The position numbers and the translations under genes were made by a program. Positions 43,552-50,249 of a stretch of DNA of 64,000 nt are shown piece by piece. The notes beneath the pieces are model-generated. The model made no database searches. It saw only the letters and a program-made list of their open reading frames with translations, and had not been told where the DNA came from. The DNA comes from Burkholderia aenigmatica (GTDB taxonomy: Bacteria > Pseudomonadota > Gammaproteobacteria > Burkholderiales > Burkholderiaceae). The stretch is from NCBI RefSeq assembly GCF_902499175.1, contig NZ_CABVQC010000007.1, positions 122,528-186,527 of the forward strand, in the 5' to 3' direction. The first letter of the stretch is position 1; every line of letters starts with the position of its first letter.

Positions 43552-43911
43552 ATGAGCACGACGACCCGCATCAGCACCGCAGAACGCCTCGGCCGCAGCT
43601 TTGGCCGTGGGTGGCGCGCCTATGCGCGTGGCGAACGGCGGGCGTCGAACTGGTTGGTATCCAAGGGCGTGCCGATGGCAGGTGCCACCGTGCTGCTGTG
43701 GACGGTCAAGCTGGTTGTGCTGGGATTGCTGTTCTATGCAGTCTTCTGGATGGCGCTGCTACTGGTGTTCGTCATGGTGGTTGCCTGGATGGCGCGCAAT
43801 GCCGACTTGAACGATGAACTGCCCGAACCAGAATGGCGAAACGGGCCTGCCGGATTCGGCCTGTACACCTACGATGGTTTTCGCATTGACCCTCATGTCC
43901 AGGACGATTAG
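43552..43911 (+). CDS. DUF3742-like small membrane protein
   Basis: The protein has 119 residues from ATG 43552 (AGGTG upstream; a GTG at 43543 is less likely). It starts with a basic helix (RLGRSFGRGWRAYARGERRA). A long hydrophobic stretch follows (ATVLLWTVKLVVLGLLFYAV, then WMALLLVFVMVVAWMA), enough for one or two membrane helices. It ends in an acidic tail with GLYTYDGFRIDPHVQDD. DUF3742 proteins are found beside traG in this ICE family, but their role is unknown. It converges with traG, 6 bp away. Confidence 0.8.
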   Translation: MSTTTRISTAERLGRSFGRGWRAYARGERRASNWLVSKGVPMAGATVLLWTVKLVVLGLLFYAVFWMALLLVFVMVVAWMARNADLNDELPEPEWRNGPAGFGLYTYDGFRIDPHVQDD

Positions 43912-43917
43912 CTGTGC

Positions 43918-45441
43918 TCACTTCTTCGGCACCGCGCTGATTGCGGTACTTCCTCCCTTTCCGCCAGCGGCCTTGGCATCTCCGGTAGCTCCAGCCAGGC
44001 CTTGTAAGACGTTACCGGCGCGAACGCCCGCCCAAGCCAGGGCCATGATCCAGAACGTAGGCAGCACAATAAACATCGTTCCCGTGACGAACATCAGGAG
44101 CATGTCGCCAAAGGCGTTGTTCAGCCCCACCAGCGGGTCGAAGTTGCTGTGTGGCCGGTTCCAGCCGAAGCCCCAGCCGTAGAGCGCATCGAGGATGGTG
44201 CTGTCGATCCAGCGCGCGAGCTGGAACCAGAAATCGACGAAGAATAGCGCGAACTGCACGACGCTCACGGTAACGACGGTCTTCAGGTCGTAGGTGCCCA
44301 CGACCAGCACCAGCGGGATGCAGATGACCAGCGCCATCTTGAGCAAGGCGAGCACCATAGGCAGCGCCTGGCGCACCACGTCCATGGCGGGAAACGCGGC
44401 AATCGCGCCGAAAGCCATGCCGACGTCGCCCGTGGCCCGCGTTACGATGTTCGGCAGGGTCTTGTCGATCTGACCGCCGTAGTCCGTATAGACGCTGCCC
44501 TGGTTCAGTTTCTGCTGCCTCGGCGAGGCGATGGTGCGGATCACCGAGTCGTCCACATCGGCACGGGTCAGGAATCCGGCCCAGCCCGCCAGGCGATTCA
44601 GCAGGCTTGGGTTTACCTGCCCCAGCAGGCGTGCACGCAGGCCATTGCTGCCATCGGCCCACCACTGCCTGCAGGACGGATAGCCGCCACCGCTGGCCAC
44701 CTGCGCAAGCCCAGCATCACGGTTGCTGTCGTAAGGCCAGTCATCGCGTGGTGTGCTGGAGCGGTAGGTGTCGTAGTAGCCGCCCGTGTCAGTGAAGAAG
44801 CGCGAGCCGATCCAGGTCACGTCGTGCATCTGCGCCTCATCGAGGTTCGGGCGCTGCATGAAGAGTTTGGCGCGCGCCGGTCCGTAGCAGTCGCGCGAGA
44901 AATCCGCCACTTCCTGAGCCAGCACCGGGTTGTCGATGCGGGTCGCGTCGATCTCCATGCGCATCTGCCGCAAGTCGGTGCCGCAGGGAATCGCCGCCAC
45001 AGAGGCACCGGTCACTGCTCGCGAGAGTGTGTGCATAAAGGCCCACCAGACGGGCACCTTCGCCGACTGGTTGTTGATAGTGCTGAAGGACTGCGACCAG
45101 CCGGTATCGGTGGGCTGCGGCACGCTGACCTGGCATTGGGCCGAGCGCGAGCTGTCGTAGCGGATGGTGTTGAGATCCACGTCGATGAATGGGATGCCGG
45201 CGAACATCACCACCACGATGGCGACGAAGACCCGGTTCTCGATGCGCGCAGCCGAGAGCACGCCCTTGTTGCCTTCGTCGGCGCCTTCCGCGCGGGCCTT
45301 CAGCCACTCCTGCACGATGATGGCAATGAAAGGCAACGCGAATACACCGCTCGCCACCAGCACGGCCCAGATGCCGTTATGGACGATCCACGACACCAGC
45401 GTCAGGTAGTACTCCAAGTAGTCGGTGGTGAAAAGCGTCAT
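43918..45441 (-). CDS. traG: TraG-like mating-pore/pair-stabilisation protein
   Basis: This 507-residue inner-membrane protein has TraG-N type architecture. N-terminal helices (WAVLVASGVFALPFIAIIVQ, VFVAIVVVMFAGIPF) precede a large periplasmic part with Cys residues (RSAQCQ, AAIPCGT, RDCYGP, PSCRQWW). A helix cluster follows (VLALLKMALVICIPLVLVVG, MLLMFVTGTMFIVLPTFW). In F-like systems TraG supports pilus assembly and mating-pair stabilisation. It is the most distal structural gene of the minus-strand transfer operon. The 15-bp spacing to the next gene suggests co-transcription. Confidence 0.88.
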   Translation of the reverse strand: MTLFTTDYLEYYLTLVSWIVHNGIWAVLVASGVFALPFIAIIVQEWLKARAEGADEGNKGVLSAARIENRVFVAIVVVMFAGIPFIDVDLNTIRYDSSRSAQCQVSVPQPTDTGWSQSFSTINNQSAKVPVWWAFMHTLSRAVTGASVAAIPCGTDLRQMRMEIDATRIDNPVLAQEVADFSRDCYGPARAKLFMQRPNLDEAQMHDVTWIGSRFFTDTGGYYDTYRSSTPRDDWPYDSNRDAGLAQVASGGGYPSCRQWWADGSNGLRARLLGQVNPSLLNRLAGWAGFLTRADVDDSVIRTIASPRQQKLNQGSVYTDYGGQIDKTLPNIVTRATGDVGMAFGAIAAFPAMDVVRQALPMVLALLKMALVICIPLVLVVGTYDLKTVVTVSVVQFALFFVDFWFQLARWIDSTILDALYGWGFGWNRPHSNFDPLVGLNNAFGDMLLMFVTGTMFIVLPTFWIMALAWAGVRAGNVLQGLAGATGDAKAAGGKGGSTAISAVPKK

Positions 45442-45456
45442 GACCCCGATCTCCCC

Positions 45457-45828
45457 TCAAGCGGCCTGCAGCAACAGGCTGGCTTCCAGCGCCACAATGG
45501 CGGCGACGCCAGCGATCTCGCTGCGCAGCAGTCGCCGCCGCGCCTGCCTATCCGCCCCGCGTTGGGCCTCACGCGCCAGCAGCCGGCGACGCATCCAGAC
45601 CCAGCCGTAGGCGGTTGCGCCATACAGGCACAGCCGCCACACCAGGAAGTAGCCCGCCGTGGCCGTCAGCCAGCGCTCCCAGTTGTCAATGCTGCCGACG
45701 AGAAAAATGCCGACGATGTTGGCGCCCACGGCAGCGGCGACGAGCACCACCGTCCACAGCAATGCCTTCGCCGCGCGCCGATTCAGCAGCCAGCGCGGGC
45801 GCAGCCAACTGGCGCGCGTCGGGTTCAT
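45457..45828 (-). CDS. Small ICE membrane protein
   Basis: This 123-residue protein has three likely membrane helices: ALLWTVVLVAAAVGANIVGI, the segment with WLTATAGYFLVWRLCLYGAT, and a C-terminal GVAAIVALEASLLLQ. An Arg-rich loop lies between the last two (RRRLLAREAQRGADRQAR). It overlaps the start of its neighbour by 4 bp, so it is part of the transfer operon. No defined family function is known to me; it is probably a structural accessory of the secretion channel. Confidence 0.7.
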   Translation of the reverse strand: MNPTRASWLRPRWLLNRRAAKALLWTVVLVAAAVGANIVGIFLVGSIDNWERWLTATAGYFLVWRLCLYGATAYGWVWMRRRLLAREAQRGADRQARRRLLRSEIAGVAAIVALEASLLLQAA

Positions 45829-47231
45829 GGGTTGCCTCCCGGATTGCCCTTCTGGAGCCGGTCAAGGCGGTCGGGAATGGGATCGCCTTCGTAGATGCCA
45901 CGCGAGCCAGCCGCGCGCGTGCCGTGGCGCTGGATGATGGCCATGGGGGAGTTGTTCGCCAGCTCGCGGCGCAGCTCCAGCTCGGTCTTGAGGTTGCGGA
46001 TTTCCTGGTCGAGCGTGTCGCTCTCGTGGTTCACGGCCTCGACCGCCAACTGGTTCGCCGCGACGTTGGGCTCCTTCTTGCCGGTCAGCAGGGTGCGCTG
46101 GAGCAGCAATGCCTTCTCCAGCACCGACGCCAGCGCGACCTCCGAGGCCAGGCGCCGCGCCAGCAGGTCTTGATCCGGCTCGTCGCGCAGCGCCTCGATG
46201 ACGCCGCGTGTGATGGGCAGCGAGGTGCTGCCAGCCGCACGCAGGTTCTCGAAGGTGGTGTTGCGCGTTCCCGAGACCAGTTCCTGCAAGGCTTCCAGCT
46301 TTGCCTCGTACTCCTCCTGGATCAGCGGCGTCAGCCCGACGCCGGGCACCGTTTCGGTCTTGGTGCAGGCATCGCAAGTGCGCTGCACCTGTTCGCCGAG
46401 AACCCGTGTGGCCCATTCGGTCGCCTGCTGTGGCGAGGTCCAGGTCTGGCAAGACAGACTCGCGCAACTGGCGGCAGCGATGGACGATGTGTCGGTCACG
46501 CTGCGGCCGTTGACCAGGTTGTAGCCTGCGCGGGTGACGTCGCCGACCACGCGGATGGCCGACTGGCCTGCGCCGCCCGCATTGCTACCACCCACCCAAG
46601 GCACGCCGTCGTTGCCGCGGCGCGTCTCCGCCTGTTCAATTGCCGACACGGCATCCGTGCTCGACACCGCATCGCGCAGTGCCATGCCTTCGGCCATCTG
46701 GCTCCAGCCGAGTTGTCCGCCCGCCGTGTCGGCCATCTTCTCGGCCATGGCACGGCAGGTCAGCTTGGATCGGTCGAAATCCAGGCGCGCCTGCAGCACG
46801 CCGTTGGTCAGCAGGTTGTACAGGCCGGGATCGGCGCGCTGGATGATCAGCGCAGGCAGCGATGCCACCGCGCTGGTGGCGCTCTGGATCACGTTGCTCA
46901 TGATCTGCTGAAAGCCGTTGGTGACGCCGTTGAGCTGGTTGCGCAGCGTGGTCTGGATGCTCATGTCGCCGCAGATCAGGTTGCTGTTCCAGCCCACGCC
47001 AACGCCGATCGAGCGCATGCCGGCCACGCGGCCCATGGACACCGCGCTGCCGCCGCCAATCGAATACATCACTTCGTCGCCGATCACGGAGCCGCCGGTC
47101 TGAAATCCGGCCTGCGCCCACGCCAGGCCGCCGCCAAGAACGAGTGCGCCAGCCAGCAGCCCAGCCAATACCGTGGGACGCAGCAGGCGGCACGCCTTGG
47201 TGGAGAGGTTTGTCAGTTCAGGACGCTTCAT
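45825..47231 (-). CDS. ICE protein of TIGR03755 (PFL_4711) family, TraH-like
   Basis: The 468-residue precursor has a signal sequence ending at LAWAQA. The mature protein begins GFQTGGSVIGDEVMYSIGGG, a hallmark of the TIGR03755 family, followed by LICGDMSIQTTLRNQLNG. Cys residues (CASLSCQTW, RTCDACTK) suggest disulfides, and the C-terminal third is coiled-coil-like (HESDTLDQEIRNLKTELELR). TraH-like proteins act in pilus assembly in the periplasm. ATG 47231 (MKRPELTN) is chosen over 47297, because the longer start lies inside the preceding gene. Confidence 0.88.
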   Translation of the reverse strand: MKRPELTNLSTKACRLLRPTVLAGLLAGALVLGGGLAWAQAGFQTGGSVIGDEVMYSIGGGSAVSMGRVAGMRSIGVGVGWNSNLICGDMSIQTTLRNQLNGVTNGFQQIMSNVIQSATSAVASLPALIIQRADPGLYNLLTNGVLQARLDFDRSKLTCRAMAEKMADTAGGQLGWSQMAEGMALRDAVSSTDAVSAIEQAETRRGNDGVPWVGGSNAGGAGQSAIRVVGDVTRAGYNLVNGRSVTDTSSIAAASCASLSCQTWTSPQQATEWATRVLGEQVQRTCDACTKTETVPGVGLTPLIQEEYEAKLEALQELVSGTRNTTFENLRAAGSTSLPITRGVIEALRDEPDQDLLARRLASEVALASVLEKALLLQRTLLTGKKEPNVAANQLAVEAVNHESDTLDQEIRNLKTELELRRELANNSPMAIIQRHGTRAAGSRGIYEGDPIPDRLDRLQKGNPGGNP

Positions 47232-47241
47232 CGCCGTACCC

Positions 47242-48189
47242 TCATTGGAAATCGACGCTGCCGAGGAATACCTGGCCGCGACGTTCGCAGCACGCATAGG
47301 GCCGCCACAGCGCCCAGGCGTAATCGCCCTGCTGCGCCTGGGTCAGGAAGCCGCTGCGCGGGAACACCGTGCAGGACGAGGACAGGACGGGCGTGAGTTC
47401 CTGCCACTTGCCCGTCGAGGCATCGCCTTCCATCAGCGCGCCGGCAGGCCAGTAACCGGGCCGCGAGTTGGCGAGCAGCGGCTGATAGACGTGAATCTGC
47501 CCACGGCGCGTGACGACATCGCCGGCGCGCTGGGCCACCACGGCGCCGGCCTTGTGGTCGTCGGCCTGGTGCAGGAAGCCGCCGCGCGGATAGACGTTGC
47601 CCCACAGGTTCATCGTGGTGCGCGCGCCGACCTCGCGCCTGCCCGGAATTAGTGCCTCCGGGTAGGCCATCTCCGGCACGTTGTAGCGCCAGGCCAGTGT
47701 GTCCAGGGTGCTGAGCAGATACGGCATGAACGCCGTGCCCGCGCCCTCGCAGAAGTAGCCCGACGATGAGACGAACTGGTTGAACACCTCGACGCCGGGA
47801 TGGCCGATGACGTCCGCGTTCTTGAACTTGGCGAGATTGTTTTCGTGGTCTTCGTTGGTGGTGCCGTCCCCGCCGGCCTGCGCGGATGGGTTGGGCGCGC
47901 TCATCGCCCGGACTTCGACCCAAGGGTTCTCGCCGGTGTTGCTGTAGCTGGAGACGACCGCATCGGGGATGTAGTGGCGGACCTTGATGGATGTGCGCAC
48001 CGTGCAGCCCGTCCAGGTGCAGTAGAGCCAGTAGCAGATGCCGACGACGCGGTATTCGAGGCAGTCCGGCGATGCCACTGAGCCAACGATGGTTGCGGTG
48101 TTGAGGGCGTAGCTGCCCGTGGCGCTGAGCAGCAGCACTGAGACCACGCCAGCACGCAGGCGGCGCATCCGCTCGAAGGGTCGGGTCAT
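47242..48189 (-). CDS. ICE protein of TIGR03756 (PFL_4710) family, TraU-like
   Basis: The 315-residue exported protein has a signal sequence ending near GSYALN. It is Cys-rich (DCLEYRVVGICYWLYCTWTG and, at the end, YACCERRGQVFLGSVDFQ), as TraU proteins are. TraU is needed for mating-pore formation in F-like systems. ATG 48189 (MTRPFERM) overlaps the stop of the upstream TrbC-like gene by 4 bp, which fixes the start and shows coupling. Confidence 0.9.
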   Translation of the reverse strand: MTRPFERMRRLRAGVVSVLLLSATGSYALNTATIVGSVASPDCLEYRVVGICYWLYCTWTGCTVRTSIKVRHYIPDAVVSSYSNTGENPWVEVRAMSAPNPSAQAGGDGTTNEDHENNLAKFKNADVIGHPGVEVFNQFVSSSGYFCEGAGTAFMPYLLSTLDTLAWRYNVPEMAYPEALIPGRREVGARTTMNLWGNVYPRGGFLHQADDHKAGAVVAQRAGDVVTRRGQIHVYQPLLANSRPGYWPAGALMEGDASTGKWQELTPVLSSSCTVFPRSGFLTQAQQGDYAWALWRPYACCERRGQVFLGSVDFQ

Positions 48190-48632
48190 GGCTGCGGCCT
48201 CCGGTGTTGCTCGATGCGCGCGACGGCACGGGCCACGTCCGGCTCGCCATAGACCACGTAACGCTGATCCACCACGACCGCCGGGATGCTGGTGACGCCC
48301 AGGCTCCATGCGTCGGCGACGCCCTGGTATGCGGAAGCAATGCGGCGCTGGAGGTCGGCACCGCCGTTGTTCAGACGGCGCTTGACGATGGCCGTGGCCT
48401 GCTCAGGATCGGCGGGCAGCTGTGCGGAAAGCTCGGCTTCGATGCGCGGGCCTTCATCCAACTCGATCAACCGCTCGCCACCCATGGTCTTGACCGGGTG
48501 GCGGCTGTCGGTGACGACCACCACATCGGCGGCGAAGGTGGCTGGGCTGAAAACGGCCAAGGATGCCGGCAGTGCAACGGCCAGGCCAAGGGTTCGCCAG
48601 CCGGATGCGAAGCGGAATAAAGATGCTGGCAT
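48186..48632 (-). CDS. ICE protein of TIGR03757 (PFL_4709) family, TrbC-like
   Basis: The 148-residue precursor has a signal peptide ending SPATFA. The mature part (ADVVVVTDSRHPVKTMGGER, then VTSIPAVVVDQRYVVYGEPD) resembles a thioredoxin-like fold with a cis-Pro (SIPAVV) but without a CxxC pair. This is the pattern of TrbC/TraW-type pilus assembly proteins. It is the first gene of a run that continues to traG, behind the radC terminator. Confidence 0.87.
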   Translation of the reverse strand: MPASLFRFASGWRTLGLAVALPASLAVFSPATFAADVVVVTDSRHPVKTMGGERLIELDEGPRIEAELSAQLPADPEQATAIVKRRLNNGGADLQRRIASAYQGVADAWSLGVTSIPAVVVDQRYVVYGEPDVARAVARIEQHRRPQP

Positions 48633-48744
48633 GTCGCGTGCCCTGGAAGTTGATCAGAGCCATAGTCGAACGCGAACCCGCTGCCGCCCCAACAAACAAT
48701 GCGCATCGCGGGCACCCCGCATACCTGTTCGGTGCTGCCGCATG

Positions 48745-48772
48745 GAAAAAAGCGGAGGCCGAAGCCCCCGCT
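48745..48772 (-). terminator. Rho-independent terminator after radC
   Basis: On the minus strand AGCGGGGGC, a TTCG loop and GCCTCCGCT are followed by six T. The stem has one G-U pair. It separates radC from the downstream transfer genes, which therefore need their own promoter between 48633 and 48744. Confidence 0.85.
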
Positions 48773-48796
48773 GTGATCAGTGAACCACGGGCCTTC

Positions 48797-49291
48797 CTAC
48801 AAAAGACCAGACTCGGCGAACGAGTACGGTGTGCCCTGACCAATCACGAAATGGTCAAGTACCCGCACGTCGATAAGCGCCAAGGCCGTCTTCAACTGCT
48901 CGGTCAGCAAGCGATCCGCATTGGATGGCTCGGTGGTGCCCGAGGGGTGCTGATGGGCGAAGATGACCGCAGCGGCGTTCAGTTGCAAAGCGCGTTGCAG
49001 CACGACACGCGGATAAACCGAGGTCGCATTGATCGTTCCATGGAACATCGGCTCCACGGCCAGCACGTCGTGCATGCTGTTCATGAACACGACGACGAAT
49101 ATCTCATTGGGCTCGGCGACCAGCTTCAAGCGAAGGTAGTCCCTGACCGCAGCGGGCCGTTCAAGACGTGGCCCTGCTTTGAAAACCCGTCGCTCCAGCA
49201 ACACGATGGCTTGCTGGACGATCCAGTCCTCGTTCTGAACAGAAATATCGGAAAGCGACTCCAGGCAGGAGTCATTGATGACGACAGACAT
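48797..49291 (-). CDS. radC: RadC-type JAB-domain protein
   Basis: The protein has 164 residues from MSVVINDSCLESLSD. The JAMM/MPN metalloprotease-like motif is AHQHPSGTTEPSNADRLLTE (about residues 114-133), followed by DHFVIGQGTPYSFAESGLL, the usual RadC end. The N-terminal helix-hairpin-helix of full RadC is missing, as in plasmid and ICE copies. Its function is unknown, despite the old link to DNA repair. ATG 49291 is supported by AGGTTCGCC; the open frame reaches 49378. It has its own terminator and lies inside the transfer module. Confidence 0.9.
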   Translation of the reverse strand: MSVVINDSCLESLSDISVQNEDWIVQQAIVLLERRVFKAGPRLERPAAVRDYLRLKLVAEPNEIFVVVFMNSMHDVLAVEPMFHGTINATSVYPRVVLQRALQLNAAAVIFAHQHPSGTTEPSNADRLLTEQLKTALALIDVRVLDHFVIGQGTPYSFAESGLL

Positions 49292-49330
49292 GGCGAACCT
49301 CCAGGCAGGGAAATCGGAGGGCGCACATGC

Positions 49331-49354
49331 CCCTGGAGGGCAGGCCCTCCAGGG
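49331..49354. repeat. Perfect 10-bp hairpin upstream of radC
   Basis: CCCTGGAGGG (49331-49340), CAGG loop, CCCTCCAGGG (49345-49354). It lies between the end of the DsbA-like gene and the radC start. There is no U-tract, so it may be an attenuator or mRNA-stability hairpin. Confidence 0.6.
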
Positions 49355-49469
49355 AATGGAACAAGGTGCATCCATCACCGCAGCAGCGGTGATCGTTCGC
49401 GGCCAGGATGCGGGGCGAACGGGTAGCGGTCAGCGCAGCGTGCTGCGCCGTAGCCTCAATGACCGCGGG

Positions 49470-50234
49470 CTACCTGGGCATGTCGCCGACGACGTCGGCA
49501 GGCATTTCCGTAGTGGGTGAAACGACCGAATCCTCAGCTGCCAGCATGTCCATGGCCGACAGCAGTGCATCGCCTTCGATAGGCCCCTGCAGCAGGATCG
49601 CCTGGCTGGTCTGGCGATCGTGTAGTCGCAGGGATGGCGTCGCGGTCACGCCGCCCTTGGTGGCTTCCTCGGCCTGAGCGCGAATCAACGTTTCGGGCCG
49701 CTCGCTGGCCAAACACTGCTCGACGGCTGGGTTTAGGCCGGGATAGCGCAGGCCCTCGGGCAAGCCCAGGCCGTCACTGCGCGTGTGCGCATAGACCCAT
49801 TCAATGGCCTGCCAAAAGGCCACATGCCCGCCACTTTCGGCGGCGCACTCGGCCAGGCGTGCCTCGGCAGAGGCGGCCGGTTCGTGCGCGGCCAGCGGCT
49901 GGTGCTGCCATTGCAGGGCTACGTCCGCGTTGGCGCCCACCCAGCGTTTGAGTTGCGGAAAGTACTCCCGGCAGAACGGACATTCGAGGTCGGCATAGAG
50001 CGTCAGCGTGAACCGGCCCTGCGCGTTGCCCATTTGCCAGGGCGGCCCGGCCACCTGCGCGGTACTGACCGGCGCGGGAGCCAACGACGCGGGTTCGCTG
50101 GGTGCGCGGGACACGAGCCAGATCAGCAGCAGCGCGATCAATCCAGCGGCCAAGAACCAGGGCCAGCGCTTGCGCGAGCGCCGATGGCGGAGCGCCTGGA
50201 CTGGCATCGGAATGGAAGGATGTTTCGGTTTCAC
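49470..50234 (-). CDS. DsbA/DsbC-like thiol-disulfide protein of the transfer system
   Basis: This 254-residue protein has one N-terminal membrane anchor (WPWFLAAGLIALLLIWLVS, about residues 24-42) and a periplasmic thioredoxin-fold domain. LTLYADLECPFCREYFPQLK carries the CPFC active site, and GGVTATPSLRLHD is the cis-Pro loop. It probably forms or shuffles the disulfides of the Cys-rich TraU/TraH-like proteins encoded downstream. It follows the VirB4 gene by 15 bp. Confidence 0.9.
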   Translation of the reverse strand: MKPKHPSIPMPVQALRHRRSRKRWPWFLAAGLIALLLIWLVSRAPSEPASLAPAPVSTAQVAGPPWQMGNAQGRFTLTLYADLECPFCREYFPQLKRWVGANADVALQWQHQPLAAHEPAASAEARLAECAAESGGHVAFWQAIEWVYAHTRSDGLGLPEGLRYPGLNPAVEQCLASERPETLIRAQAEEATKGGVTATPSLRLHDRQTSQAILLQGPIEGDALLSAMDMLAAEDSVVSPTTEMPADVVGDMPR

Positions 50235-50249
50235 GGCAGTCTCCGGCGG

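Noticed and set aside
45615..47396. 593-codon open frame opposite the TraH-like gene
   Set aside because: It is antisense to a well-supported ICE gene, and its composition is typical of a shadow.
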